Shown here one piece after another: positions 43,854-52,640 of a DNA stretch of 64,000 bases. A model generated the notes under the pieces. The model made no database searches and had not been told where the DNA came from. It worked only from the letters and a program-made list of their open reading frames with translations. The position numbers and the translations under genes were made by a program. Position 1 is the first letter of the stretch; each line of letters opens with the position of its first letter. Location of the stretch: the NCBI RefSeq assembly GCF_018760735.1, contig NZ_JAHHZN010000008.1, forward strand, positions 156,448 through 220,447, in the 5' to 3' direction. Source of the DNA: Hymenobacter piscis (GTDB taxonomy: Bacteria; Bacteroidota; Bacteroidia; Cytophagales; Hymenobacteraceae).

Positions 43854-44594
43854 ATGAACTCATCCATACTCTCCCTGCTGGCCGCCACTACCCTGCTGCT
43901 GGCCGGTTCCTGCGCCCGCAGCACTACCGCCGACCGGGAACGGCCAACTTCTGCCGCCCGTAATATGGCCCGGGAAACAACCATAGCCCAAACGACCGGA
44001 GCCAGCGCCGAGGCCGCTACGGCCGTTGCTTCCGTTGCGCCGACTACGGCCCCGCCGACGGTGGTGGAGCCCGCCGCCCGCAAGAACAGTACCGACTACC
44101 GGGAGGAAATCCGCCTGGCCGATGCCCGTCTGAAAGCCACCCCACGCAACTTCGAGGCCCTGCTGGCCCGGGCCAAGGCCAAGAGTCACCTCAAAGACTA
44201 CAAGGAGGCCATGACCGATTACAACGCCGCCGCCCGCCTCAAGCCCACCAACGCCGAGGTGTACTATAACCGGGGCCTGAACCGTCTGAAAATGAAAGAG
44301 TACAGCGGGGCCATTTCCGACTTCAGCAAGGCCACCAAGTACAACCCCCAGGATAAAGAGGCCTTTTTTGGTCGGGGTGCGGCCAAGATGCAGATCTTCA
44401 ACTATAAGTCGGCCATTCCGGACTTCACCCGGGCCATTGCCCTAGACCCCGCCTACGCCGACGCCTATGAGTACCGCGGCATCAGCTACTCCTCCATCAA
44501 CAAGCCCAAAGAAGCCAAAGCCGACCTCGAAAAAGCCGCCCAGCTCAACCCCGAGGCCGAAAAAAGCCTCCGTCGTTACACGAGTAAGGAGTAG
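43854..44594 (+). CDS. TPR-repeat lipoprotein
   Basis: 246 residues. N-terminal lipoprotein signal SLLAATTLLLAGSC with the lipobox Cys near residue 20, a Thr/Ala-rich linker, then about four TPR units (YKEAMTDYNAAARLKPTNAE; YSGAISDFSKATKYNPQDKE; YKSAIPDFTRAIALDPAYAD). Likely anchored in a membrane facing the periplasm, offering a protein-binding scaffold. Partner unknown. Confidence 0.85.
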   Translation: MNSSILSLLAATTLLLAGSCARSTTADRERPTSAARNMARETTIAQTTGASAEAATAVASVAPTTAPPTVVEPAARKNSTDYREEIRLADARLKATPRNFEALLARAKAKSHLKDYKEAMTDYNAAARLKPTNAEVYYNRGLNRLKMKEYSGAISDFSKATKYNPQDKEAFFGRGAAKMQIFNYKSAIPDFTRAIALDPAYADAYEYRGISYSSINKPKEAKADLEKAAQLNPEAEKSLRRYTSKE

Positions 44595-44597
44595 CGC

Positions 44598-44810
44598 TGG
44601 TTTTTTGGTTGCTGGTTGTTGGTTTGTAGTTGTTAGTTTTTGGTTGTCAGTTGTCAGTAAGAGAACGTCATCCTGAGCTTGCGAAGGATCTTATCACGGC
44701 AGAACGAGTCGTTAAAGCGGTACTCGTTCCGGCCTGACAGGATTCTTCGCAGGCTCAGGATGACGTTCTCTTACTGACAACTGACAACCAAAAACTAACA
44801 ACCAAAAACT
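44598..44810. repeat. Nested family A repeat with GGTTGTCAGTTG outer words
   Basis: The outer left arm is made of TTGGTTGCTGGTTGTTGG and TTGTCAGTTGTCAG; the outer right arm mirrors it (CTGACAACTGACAACC and AACTAACAACC). The core has GAACGTCATCCTGAGC and GCTCAGGATGACGTTC. It fills the gap between two convergent genes. Confidence 0.9.
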
Positions 44811-44816
44811 CGCGAC

Positions 44817-46049
44817 TCACTTTCCCAGCAGGAGCTTGAGGTAGAAGCTGGGCTGGCGGAGCCGCTCGCGCAGGTCGAGGTCGAGGAACATGTTGCTGAT
44901 GGTTTCGGCCAGGGTGGGGTTGTTGGCGGCGCGGTTGGCAATGAAGTTGAACAGCCAGGGGTAATCGAGCAGGCGCTGCATGGCCCGGCTCAGGCGCAGC
45001 TCCTGCCAGAGGCGGTTGTACACGGCCCCGTCGTAGCCCTTCAGGAACCCGGGCGTGACGTTTTGCGCGGCCACGGCCCGGGCGGCCCAGTCGGCAGCGT
45101 GGCGGCCCGAGACCATGGCGTGGCTGATACCTTCGCCCGAAAACGGGTCGATGAGGGAGCCCGCGTCGCCGAGCAGCAGGTAGCCGGGGCCGGAGAGCGG
45201 GCGGCGCTTGGAGCCCAGCGGCAACCCGAAGCCGCGGACCGGGCCCAGGCGCTCGGCCGTGGCAAACCGGTCTTTGAGCGCCGGGTGAGTGCGCAGGATG
45301 TCGTCGAGCCGCTCGCGCAGCTTCACCTTCTTCTTCGATACGGCTTCCGAGAGCATGCCCACGCCCACGTTGGCCTCGCCGTTGGGCAGCGGAAACACCC
45401 AGAGGTAGCCGGGCAGAAACTCCTTGATGAAGTGGAGCTCGATGAAATTATCGGGGTGCAGGCCAGTTACGCCGCGGTAGTAGGCCCGCAGGCCGGCGCA
45501 GTGGTGGGCCGGTTCCAGCGCGTGCCCGCCCACCACGCGCGCAAAATTCGACTGGGCCCCGTTGGCCACCAGCAGCAAGTCGGCCGTCACGATTTCCTCG
45601 TTATCGGCCCCGAACAGACGCCAGCGGCCGTCGGGCAGCTGCTCGTGGCGGGTGACGTCGGTGTTTTCGCGGAAGTCGATTTCAGGGCGCTGGCGCACTT
45701 CTTCCACCAGGAAGTTATCGAAGTGCAGGCGCTTGCTGATGTGGCCGGCGGCGCGGTCGTGGGCCGCGTGGTAGTGGGGCTTGAACGGCACGGCCAGGCG
45801 CCGGCCGTTGGGGGCGTAGAAATCGATGCCCCAGCTGGGTACCTGAATGGGCGCGGCCGCCAGCCGCTCCGGCAGGTCCTCCCCGATGCGGCGCAGCTCG
45901 TTGATGACTTTACCGCTGAGCGCATCGCCGCACACTTTATCGCGGGGGAAAGCGGCGCGGTCGAGCAGCAGGCAGCGGTGGCCGGCGTTGGCCAGGTGCA
46001 GGGCCGCCGTGGCCCCGCCCGGTCCGGCGCCGAGGATGCAGATGGTCAT
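44817..46049 (-). CDS. FAD-dependent oxidoreductase, geranylgeranyl reductase family
   Basis: 410 residues from the ATG at 46049, which begins the FAD motif MTICILGAGPGGATAALHLA. Further family marks: FPRDKVCGDALSGKV and LLLGDAGSLIDPFSGEGISH. Such enzymes reduce prenyl chains or related unsaturated lipids. Here it may act on quinone or carotenoid side chains, which is inference; MenA is encoded about 2 kb away. It diverges from fabG across a repeat-filled gap. Confidence 0.88.
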   Translation of the reverse strand: MTICILGAGPGGATAALHLANAGHRCLLLDRAAFPRDKVCGDALSGKVINELRRIGEDLPERLAAAPIQVPSWGIDFYAPNGRRLAVPFKPHYHAAHDRAAGHISKRLHFDNFLVEEVRQRPEIDFRENTDVTRHEQLPDGRWRLFGADNEEIVTADLLLVANGAQSNFARVVGGHALEPAHHCAGLRAYYRGVTGLHPDNFIELHFIKEFLPGYLWVFPLPNGEANVGVGMLSEAVSKKKVKLRERLDDILRTHPALKDRFATAERLGPVRGFGLPLGSKRRPLSGPGYLLLGDAGSLIDPFSGEGISHAMVSGRHAADWAARAVAAQNVTPGFLKGYDGAVYNRLWQELRLSRAMQRLLDYPWLFNFIANRAANNPTLAETISNMFLDLDLRERLRQPSFYLKLLLGK

Positions 46050-46053
46050 GGGG

Positions 46054-46225
46054 TTGGTATTTGGTGGGTGGTTTCTGGTTTTTGGCACTTGCAGCACCAC
46101 GCGCTTACGTTCGCGCTGCATTGCCTCCTGGTTGCCCTCCGTTAGGGGCAAAGGTGGCAACTTAGCGGGACTTACTTTCCAGGTTGAAAGCCAAAAACCA
46201 CGAACTAAAAACCAAAAACCAATAC
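46054..46225. repeat. Inverted repeat of TTGGT/ACCAA words at a divergent promoter region
   Basis: The left arm TTGGTATTTGGTGGGTGG, TTTCTGGTTTTTGGC is mirrored by GCCAAAAACCACGAAC and TAAAAACCAAAAACCAA on the right. The interior lacks the family A core. Confidence 0.7.
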
Positions 46226-46230
46226 TTTCG
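46223..46230 (+). promoter_or_regulatory. -7 box abutting the fabG start codon
   Basis: TACTTTCG, then CCCC, then the ATG at 46235. No good -33 box is seen. Confidence 0.4.
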
Positions 46231-46234
46231 CCCC

Positions 46235-46984
46235 ATGACAAAACTGCTCGACGGAAAAGTGGCCCTGATTACGGGGGCTTCCAAAGGAATTGGCCGCGCC
46301 ATTGCGGTGTATTTTGCCCAGCAGGGCGCCCAGGTGGCCTTCACCTACCTCTCCAGCGTGGAGAAGGGCCAGCAGCTGGAACAGGAGCTGGCCGGCTTCG
46401 GCACTAAAGTAAAAGGCTTCCGCTCCGATGCCTCCGTCTTCGCCGAGGCCGAAAAGCTGGTGGAAGACGTGGTGGCCGAGTTCGGCAAGCTCGATATCCT
46501 GGTCAACAACGCCGGCATCACCCAGGACGGCCTGCTCATGCGCATGAGCGAGCAGCAGTGGGACCAGGTGATGGCCGTGAACCTGAAATCGGTGTTCAAC
46601 CTCACCAAGGCCGCCACCAAGCCCATGATGCGGGCCAAGGCCGGCAGCATCATCAACATGTCGTCGGTGGTGGGCGTGAAGGGCAACGCCGGCCAGGCTA
46701 ACTACGCGGCCTCCAAGGCCGGCATCATCGGCTTCACCAAGTCGGTGGCCCTGGAGCTGGGCTCGCGCAATATCCGCTGCAACGCCATTGCCCCCGGCTT
46801 CATCGAAACCGAAATGACCGACGCCCTCGACGCTAAGCAGGTAGACGAATGGCGCAAAGCCATTCCGCTGCGTCGCGGCGGCTCGCCCGAGGACGTGGCC
46901 CAGGCCACGGCCTTCCTGGCCTCCGACAACTCGTCCTACATCACCGGCCAGGTATTGCAGGTGGATGGCGGCATGCTGACGTAG
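46235..46984 (+). CDS. fabG: 3-oxoacyl-ACP reductase
   Basis: 249 residues from the ATG at 46235. Classical short-chain dehydrogenase: NAD(P) motif TGASKGIGRAIAVYFAQQG, NNAGITQDGLLMRM, catalytic Ser-Tyr-Lys in IINMSSVVGVKGNAGQ and NYAASKAG, and APGFIETEMTDAL. It carries out the first reduction in each round of fatty acid elongation. Monocistronic with its own terminator. Confidence 0.95.
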   Translation: MTKLLDGKVALITGASKGIGRAIAVYFAQQGAQVAFTYLSSVEKGQQLEQELAGFGTKVKGFRSDASVFAEAEKLVEDVVAEFGKLDILVNNAGITQDGLLMRMSEQQWDQVMAVNLKSVFNLTKAATKPMMRAKAGSIINMSSVVGVKGNAGQANYAASKAGIIGFTKSVALELGSRNIRCNAIAPGFIETEMTDALDAKQVDEWRKAIPLRRGGSPEDVAQATAFLASDNSSYITGQVLQVDGGMLT

Positions 46985-47010
46985 GAGTCAACGGCAATTC
47001 AGCCAAAAGT

Positions 47011-47053
47011 AAAAGAGCGTCAGGCCCTCACGGTGGCCTGACGCTCTTTTTTT
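47011..47053 (+). terminator. Terminator of fabG
   Basis: AAAGAGCGTCAGGCC and GGCCTGACGCTCTTT form a 15-base stem followed by a run of T. Confidence 0.93.
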
Positions 47054-47096
47054 ACGGTTTCGGAACGTTGCGTTATTTATCCATTAAAAGGCAAAG

Positions 47097-47652
47097 CTAC
47101 TCCCCCAGCCGCCGCAGATACTGCGGCGGGACGGCTTCGGTGAGCCAGACGCCGTTATCGGCTTGGTAGAACGGGTTGCCGTCGGCGTGCATTTGGGCGG
47201 TATCGACTACCAGCACCACGGGGACTCCGTGGCGGCTGCCTACCTGCCGGGCCGTGGCGCTATCGGCACTCAGGTGCACGTGCTGGCGGTTCATTTTCAG
47301 CAGCCCCTGTTCCAGGATGATTGACAGGTAGCGCTCCGTCGTGCCGTGATACAGCGTGGCGGGCGGCACCATCGGCACGTAGCCCAATTCTACCGCCACC
47401 GAGTGGCCCTGGCTGGCGCGGATGCGCTGCTGGTCGTCGGAGAGGCGGAAGCGCTGCTTGGGGCTGGTGGCCACAAGGTGCAGCAGAATTTCGCGGGTTC
47501 AGTGGCACCTGGTGGCCCCGGGCCTGGGCCAGCAGCGTATCAACAGCTACCCAGCCCTGGTCGTCCAAGCTCAAGCCCAGGTGGGCGGGGTCGTGGCGCA
47601 GCACCAGGCTCAGGAGCTTGCTGAGGCGGGTGGTTTCTTTGTCGGATAGCAT
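47097..47652 (-). pseudogene. kptA: RNA 2'-phosphotransferase (Tpt1/KptA) broken by a one-base frameshift
   Basis: The N-terminal part (ETTRLSKLLSLVLRHDPAHL, from 47652) and the C-terminal part (HSVAVELGYVPMVPPATLYH ... HVHLSADSATARQVGSRHG, to 47097) lie in different frames. They join near 47485-47505, where the sequence reads CTGAACCCGCGAAATT; removing one A restores LTREILLHLVATSPKQ. KptA removes the 2'-phosphate left by tRNA-type splicing. Either the gene is dead or the base is a sequencing or assembly error. Confidence 0.85.
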
Positions 47653-47897
47653 TATTCTGATTCTAGCTTAAGATAATCATTAATGGCCGCATCGGATACC
47701 GCCCAATCAGCCCCTTTTATTTCATGAAGGTAGGCAAGGCCACATAGCTCAAGGGTAGAGTAACCGACCAGTCGCAGCTCCCCCTTGCGTGCCACCCACC
47801 AATCCGGCTCCTTTTCATAGAACACCTCATATCCCCTCTCAAGAAGCAGGTGATACGCGGGCGCAAGTACGTCAGCAGCGGCTGACAGACTCTCCAT
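47652..47897 (-). CDS. Small hypothetical protein coupled to kptA
   Basis: 81 residues from the ATG at 47897 (MESLSAAADVLAPAYHLLLE, then RGYEVFYEKEPDWWVARKGE). The stop TAA shares a base with the kptA ATG, so the two genes are coupled. GC is about half, below the neighbours. No signal peptide or membrane helix. The family is not recognised. Confidence 0.7.
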   Translation of the reverse strand: MESLSAAADVLAPAYHLLLERGYEVFYEKEPDWWVARKGELRLVGYSTLELCGLAYLHEIKGADWAVSDAAINDYLKLESE

Positions 47898-47905
47898 ACT
47901 CTTCC

Positions 47906-48850
47906 TTACAGCACCTGCCCCAGCCCGAACAGCAGCGTGAACACGAGCGTGGTGAGGGCCATTTGCTTGAGCAGCGGGTCGAGTTGCAGGCTGTCCTGGC
48001 GCTGCCACACGGCGCGGGCGTTGCGCAGCAGCAGCGGGGCACTCAGCAGGAACAGCCACTGCCAGGGCGAGTGGTAGGTGAAGGCCACGTACAGCACGGC
48101 CGCCGAAAAGCCCAGTGCCAGCAGCAGCCAGTGGTAGCGGCGCGCGCGCACGGGGCCCAGCCGCACCGGAATCGTGATTTTGCCGGCCAGCTGGTCGGAG
48201 CGGATGTCGCGGATGTTGTTCACGTTGAGCACGGCCGTAGCGAAGCAGCCCAGCGCGGCGGCCGGCAACAGCACTGGCAGCGGCAGGGCCTGGGTCCAGA
48301 CGGGCACCTGGCTGTAGGCCTGCAGGAAATAGGTGCCGCACACGCCCACCAGGCCGAAGAACACGAACACCGACAGGTCGCCCAAACCGGCGTAGCCGTA
48401 GGGCTTGCTGCCCGCCGTGTAGTTTACCGCCGCCCAGATGGCCGACAACCCCAGCAGCAGAAACGCCAGAAACACCCAGGCCCCGGCCGCGCCCAGCGCC
48501 ACCCACAGCAGCAGCAGCCCACTCCCGAGCGACAACGCCCCGAACACGCCCATTCCCTTCTTCATCTGGGCCGGCGAAATGGCGCCGCTCTGCACGGCCC
48601 GCTGCGGCCCCTCGCGGTGCACGCTGTCGGCCCCGTTCTGGGAGTCGCCGTAGTCGTTGGCCAGGTTGCTCAGGATTTGCAGCAGGATGGTCGTCAGGGC
48701 CGCCAGGGCCACCACGGCGGGCCGGAACTGGCCGTGACTGGCTGCCAGAAAGCCCCCGGCCATAATGCTGGCCAGCGCCAGCGGCAACGTGCGCGGCCGA
48801 AACGCCGAAATCCAGGCTTTAGCGGGACTCAGGGGAGCAGAAGAAGTCAT
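47906..48850 (-). CDS. menA: 1,4-dihydroxy-2-naphthoate polyprenyltransferase
   Basis: 314 residues from the ATG at 48850; the longer frame reads through the GGTGACA tandem repeat. UbiA-family membrane enzyme with eight or nine helices. Aspartate motifs: NLANDYGDSQNGADSVHREG near residue 68 and NNIRDIRSDQLAGKIT near residue 190. It attaches the isoprenoid tail in menaquinone synthesis. No other men genes lie nearby. Confidence 0.94.
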   Translation of the reverse strand: MTSSAPLSPAKAWISAFRPRTLPLALASIMAGGFLAASHGQFRPAVVALAALTTILLQILSNLANDYGDSQNGADSVHREGPQRAVQSGAISPAQMKKGMGVFGALSLGSGLLLLWVALGAAGAWVFLAFLLLGLSAIWAAVNYTAGSKPYGYAGLGDLSVFVFFGLVGVCGTYFLQAYSQVPVWTQALPLPVLLPAAALGCFATAVLNVNNIRDIRSDQLAGKITIPVRLGPVRARRYHWLLLALGFSAAVLYVAFTYHSPWQWLFLLSAPLLLRNARAVWQRQDSLQLDPLLKQMALTTLVFTLLFGLGQVL

Positions 48851-48863
48851 TGCGGGCAATGGG

Positions 48864-49053
48864 GGTGACAGGTGACAGGTGACAGGTGACAGGTGACAGG
48901 TGACAGGTGACAGGTGACAGGTAAAAAGAACGTCATTCCGAGCTTGCCGAGGAATCTCGCGTGCTGATGTTGCCAAAGTAATTCTGGTGTAAGAGTTACC
49001 GGCACAACGTCAGCACGCGAGATTCCTCGGCAAGCTCGGAATGACGTTCTGTT
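48864..49053. repeat. Eight GGTGACA tandem copies next to a family A hairpin
   Basis: Exactly eight GGTGACA units fill 48864-48919. A family A hairpin follows: AAGAACGTCATTCCGAGCTT on the left and AAGCTCGGAATGACGTTCT on the right, with inner CTCGCGTGCTGA/TCAGCACGCGAG. Unlike other loci, only one outer word arm is present. Confidence 0.92.
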
Positions 49054-49093
49054 TGTACAGAAATACCGGGAGCATCGGCCCCAAATTTACGCC

Positions 49094-49753
49094 TTAATCC
49101 GCTGCAATGGCCGCCACGCGGGCCGCGGTCAGCTCCTGGAAGTGGGTCACGACCAGGTCGGCGTGGCTCAGGTCCTGAAGGGGTGAATGCACACTGTTGT
49201 AGCCGATGCAATAGAGGCCGGCGGCCTTGGCGGCCGTCACGCCGTTGGCCGAGTCCTCGATGACCACGCACTGAGTTCGGGGCGCGGTGGCCAAAGCGGC
49301 GGCCTGCACGAAAATGGCCGGGTCGGGTTTGGAGCGCGGGAAGTCTTCGCCGCTGAGCAGGTGGGTGAAATACGGGCCCAGCTCGAAGCGGCGCATGACC
49401 CGCCCGATGGTGGAGTGCGAAGCCGAGGAGGCCAGAATCAGCTCCAGGCCGTGGCGGTGCAGGTCTTCGATGAGGGTCCGTACGCCGTCGAGCAGCTCCA
49501 GGTCGGGCTTCTCGTCGAAGGCCCGGTTGAACAGCTCCCGCTTGCTGAGCACCAGCTCTCCTACCCCGGGCGCGAGGCCGTGCCGGTCCTTGAGGTGCTG
49601 GTACACGTTTTTGGTGGAGCGCCCGGTGAACTGCGCGTACTCGGCATCGGTAACCGCAATACCCAGCTCCTCGAAGTGGCGGAAATAGGCGTAGCGGTGA
49701 ACAGGCTCAGTATCGACGATAACGCCGTCCATGTCGAAAATAACGGTCCGCAT
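49094..49753 (-). CDS. HAD superfamily phosphatase, beta-phosphoglucomutase-like
   Basis: 219 residues from the ATG at 49753. HAD motif I FDMDGVIVDTEPVHRYAYF with both aspartates, motif II Ser in LILASSASHSTIGRVM, motif III Lys in PRSKPDPAIFVQAA, motif IV VIEDSANGVTAAKAAG. The helical cap fits the PGM/phosphatase subclass. Substrate is unknown. It stands alone between two repeats. Confidence 0.92.
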   Translation of the reverse strand: MRTVIFDMDGVIVDTEPVHRYAYFRHFEELGIAVTDAEYAQFTGRSTKNVYQHLKDRHGLAPGVGELVLSKRELFNRAFDEKPDLELLDGVRTLIEDLHRHGLELILASSASHSTIGRVMRRFELGPYFTHLLSGEDFPRSKPDPAIFVQAAALATAPRTQCVVIEDSANGVTAAKAAGLYCIGYNSVHSPLQDLSHADLVVTHFQELTAARVAAIAAD

Positions 49754-49780
49754 AATGGGCGAGAGAAGTAAGTGAGTCGC

Positions 49781-49876
49781 TGACCGGTGGTGGCCCGGAC
49801 TTCCGTCCGTGGCCCGGCGGCAGGCAGCAAACGTACGAAAAAGGGCGCCGGACGGAAGTCCGGGCCACCACCCGTC
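49781..49876. repeat. Family D inverted repeat (GGTGGTGGCCCGGACTTCCG)
   Basis: Arms 49781-49809 and 49849-49877 are 29 bases with one mismatch. Each arm contains CGGACTTCCGTCCG, itself partly palindromic. It lies between the HAD phosphatase start and the glutathione peroxidase stop. Confidence 0.85.
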
Positions 49877-49895
49877 AGTCTGCAAAACACCTGGC

Positions 49896-50486
49896 CTACT
49901 TGCGGATGGCCGTCAGCAGCTCCTCGCTCAGGGGGCTCACCTTCGAAGGATAAAAGGCCTGCACGTGGCCGGTTTCGTCGATAAGGTACTTGCAGAAATT
50001 CCAGTTCGGCTTCTCGTCCGTAACGCCGTTGCGGGCCTTGCTGCCCAGGTACTGAAACAGCGGGGCGGCATCGGGGCCGGCTACGGATACCTTGCTGAAA
50101 AGCGGGAACGTGACGCCGAAGTTCTTCTCGCAGAAGGAGGCAATCTGGGCGTCGGAGCCGGGCTCCTGGCCGCCGAAGTTATTGGCCGGGAAACCCAGCA
50201 CCGTTACCTGCCCGCCGTACTGCTGGTGCAGCTGCTCCAGCTCCTTGTACTGAGGCGTGTAGCCGCACTCGGAAGCCGTGTTCACGATGAGCAGCTTGCG
50301 GCCCTCGAACCGGCGCAACGCCACCGGCTGACCATCAATGCCGTTGAGGGTGAAATCGTACACGGACTGGGCGGCAGGGGTTTCAGACATGGCAGTAGCG
50401 GCAGAAGAGGAAGAGAAAGAAGAAAAGGAGCGGGTCAGCGCGAGGCCTGCGGCCAGCAGCGCGCCCACCAAGACAACGGATTTCAT
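49896..50486 (-). CDS. Glutathione peroxidase family thiol peroxidase, exported
   Basis: 196 residues from the ATG at 50486, giving a signal-like N-terminus (MKSVVLVGALLAAGLALTRS) and a Ser-rich linker. The peroxidase domain has the peroxidatic Cys (not selenocysteine) in NTASECGYTPQYKELEQL, the Gln in GFPANNFGGQEPG and the Trp-Asn in NWNFCKYLID. Bacterial members usually use thioredoxin to reduce peroxides. Divergent from the KASIII-like gene. Confidence 0.93.
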   Translation of the reverse strand: MKSVVLVGALLAAGLALTRSFSSFSSSSAATAMSETPAAQSVYDFTLNGIDGQPVALRRFEGRKLLIVNTASECGYTPQYKELEQLHQQYGGQVTVLGFPANNFGGQEPGSDAQIASFCEKNFGVTFPLFSKVSVAGPDAAPLFQYLGSKARNGVTDEKPNWNFCKYLIDETGHVQAFYPSKVSPLSEELLTAIRK

Positions 50487-50683
50487 ACAGGGGCCGGCAA
50501 GTAGCGGATAATTCCGACAAACCGCGGCGCCCCCCCAATGTTCAGCCGGCGGCCCCGCCCGCCCCGGCCCGACGGCCCGCCCGGAAATAAATTGCCGGAA
50601 TTTTGTACGTCGGCACCCGGCCCTACCCAAAAAGCCCCTACTTTCGTCAATTGCCGCACCATCACCCTTCTACTAATCTGCTC

Positions 50684-51772
50684 ATGCATAAGACGTTCCA
50701 TTCGGTCATTACCGGAACAGGCTCTTATCTACCGACCCGGATTGTCAAAAACGAGGAATTTGTTCCGACTGCGTTTTACGATGCCGAGGGCCAGCGCCTG
50801 ACCAAGCCGGGCGCGGAAATCGTGGAGCGGTTTGCCCAGATCACCGACATCCGGGAGCGACGCTACGCCCAGCCCGACCAGGTAGCCTCCGACCTGGCCT
50901 TTCTGGCCGCCGAAAACCTGTTTGCTTCCTGCTCCGCCGACCGCGAGCAGCTCGATTATATTCTGGTCGCCCACAACTTCGGCGACATCACGGAAGCCAA
51001 CCGCCGTTCCGATTTCGTGCCCTCCCTGGCCGCCCGCGTCAAGCACAAGCTCGGCATCGAGAACCCCAAAACCATTGCCTACGACCTGCCCTTTGGCTGC
51101 CCCGGCTGGCTCCAGGGCGTCATTCAGGCCGATTACTACCTGCGCTCCGGCGACGCGAAGCGGGTGCTGGTGATTGGGGCCGAAACCCTCTCCCGGGTCT
51201 GCGACCCCCACGACCGGGACAGCATGATTTACTCCGACGGGGCCGGGGCCGTGCTCTTCGAAGCCCGGGAAGGCGCGGTGCCTACCGGCATCCTCTGCCA
51301 CGGCTCCCGCTCCGATACCCTGCAGGCGGCCCATCTGCTGCGCATGGCCACCTCCTGCAACCCCGAGTACCAGGGCCAGGAGCTGTTCCTGAAAATGGAA
51401 GGCCGCAAGCTCTACGAGTACGCCCTCAAAACCGTGCCCCAGGCCATCAAGGACTGCCTCGACAAGGCCGGCCTCGGCATTGCCGACATGGGCAGGCTGC
51501 TCATTCACCAGGCCAACGGCAAGATGGACGAGGCCATCCTCAAGCGCCTCTACGCCCTCTACGGCGAAACTGCCATTCCGGCCGGCGTGATGCCGATGAC
51601 CATTTCCTGGCTCGGCAACTCCTCCGTGGCCACCCTGCCCACCCTGCTCGACCTGATTCTCAAAGGCCAGCTCCCCGGCACCACCATCACGCCCGGCGAA
51701 ATTATTGTCTTTGCCAGCGTCGGGGCCGGCATGAACTGCAACGCCGTGGTGTACCAGATGCCCACGGAGTAA
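50684..51772 (+). CDS. Beta-ketoacyl-ACP synthase III family protein
   Basis: 362 residues from the ATG at 50684. Thiolase fold with the FabH-type triad: Cys in AYDLPFGCPGWLQGVIQAD, His in LLIHQANGKMDEAI and Asn in TISWLGNSSVATLPT. It may start fatty acid chains or act in a special lipid or polyketide route; it differs from housekeeping FabH in the region before the Cys (PFGCPGWLQG). TACTTTCG (50639-50646) is a possible -7 box. Confidence 0.88.
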   Translation: MHKTFHSVITGTGSYLPTRIVKNEEFVPTAFYDAEGQRLTKPGAEIVERFAQITDIRERRYAQPDQVASDLAFLAAENLFASCSADREQLDYILVAHNFGDITEANRRSDFVPSLAARVKHKLGIENPKTIAYDLPFGCPGWLQGVIQADYYLRSGDAKRVLVIGAETLSRVCDPHDRDSMIYSDGAGAVLFEAREGAVPTGILCHGSRSDTLQAAHLLRMATSCNPEYQGQELFLKMEGRKLYEYALKTVPQAIKDCLDKAGLGIADMGRLLIHQANGKMDEAILKRLYALYGETAIPAGVMPMTISWLGNSSVATLPTLLDLILKGQLPGTTITPGEIIVFASVGAGMNCNAVVYQMPTE

Positions 51773-51788
51773 AGCGGGCTCAAATAAA

Positions 51789-51886
51789 AGTGTCATCCTG
51801 AGCGGAGCGAAGGACCTTATCACACAAGAGCAAATCTTGTCGACGTAATAAGGTCCTTCGCTCCGCTCAGGATGACGCTTTTTTGT
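51789..51886. repeat. Family A hairpin also fit to act as a terminator
   Basis: AGTGTCATCCTGAGCGGAGC and GCTCCGCTCAGGATGACGCT, continuing into GAAGGACCTTA/TAAGGTCCTTC, then TTTTTT. It lies between convergent genes and ends in T on the plus strand. Confidence 0.88.
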
Positions 51887-51899
51887 CTTCGCCTATCGG

Positions 51900-52481
51900 C
51901 TACGTCGTTTTCGGGGTGAGCCACTTTTCCAGTTCGATGGGCTCGTAGGCCAGCATGGCGTCGAGGATGCCGTGGGGCTCGGGGTTGCTCAGGAGCTGGT
52001 TGCGGTTTTCGCGGCGCAGCAGGCCTTCGTCGGCCATGTGGTTGAGGGCGCGGAGCAGGTGGTCGTAGTAGCCGGCCACGTTGAGCACCCCGATGGGCTT
52101 TTTGTGCAAACCCAGCTGCCCCCAGGTGAGCACTTCGAACAGCTCCTCCAGGGTGCCGTAGCCGCCGGGCATGGCCACGAAACCTTCGGCCAGGTCGGCC
52201 ATCATCAGCTTCCGCTCGTGCATGGTTTTCACCAGGTGCAGCTCGGTGAGGCCGGTGTGGGCCAGCTCTTTGTCGGCCAGGAAATCAGGAATCACGCCGA
52301 TAACCTTGCCGCCGTGCTGCATCACGGCATCGGCCACGGCGCCCATCAGGCCCACCCGGCCGCCGCCGTACACCAGCGTGAAGCCCCGCTCGGCCAGGGC
52401 CTGGCCCATGGCAATGGCCTGCTGGGTGAACAATTCGTTGGTGCCGCTGCTGGCACCGCAATACACGGCTACGCTTTTCAT
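51900..52481 (-). CDS. LOG family protein (cytokinin riboside 5'-monophosphate phosphoribohydrolase-like)
   Basis: 193 residues from the ATG at 52481. Rossmann fold with SVAVYCGASSGTNELF, LVYGGGRVGLMGAVADAV and the signature MPGGYGTLEELFEVLTWGQL with catalytic Arg and Glu. Relatives release free bases from nucleoside monophosphates; older annotations call them lysine decarboxylases. Physiological role here is unknown. Confidence 0.92.
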   Translation of the reverse strand: MKSVAVYCGASSGTNELFTQQAIAMGQALAERGFTLVYGGGRVGLMGAVADAVMQHGGKVIGVIPDFLADKELAHTGLTELHLVKTMHERKLMMADLAEGFVAMPGGYGTLEELFEVLTWGQLGLHKKPIGVLNVAGYYDHLLRALNHMADEGLLRRENRNQLLSNPEPHGILDAMLAYEPIELEKWLTPKTT

Positions 52482-52522
52482 AAGCAAACCGGACTCGGCC
52501 ACGCCTCGCCCGTCATTAGTGA

Positions 52523-52567
52523 CAAAAGAAAAAACAGCAGCAACGCCCACTACTGGCGTTGCTGCTG
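52523..52567 (-). terminator. Terminator downstream of argS
   Basis: Minus strand: CAGCAGCAACGCC and GGCGTTGCTGCTG form a 13-base stem with a 7-base loop, followed by TTTTTTCTTTTG. Confidence 0.85.
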
Positions 52568-52588
52568 CACTACAAACAACTGTTAACT

Positions 52589-52605
52589 GTCATGCTGAGC
52601 ATGAC
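52589..52605. repeat. Minimal family A palindrome
   Basis: GTCATGC-TGA-GCATGAC: just the outermost core of family A with nothing inside. It may be the smallest remaining form of the element. Confidence 0.7.
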
Positions 52606-52640
52606 GTTCTGAGGGGAACAAGCCCCGTACCCTACTGCCG

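Noticed and set aside
48864..48919. GGTGACA tandem array as a CRISPR
   Set aside because: Seven-base units with no spacers and no cas genes.
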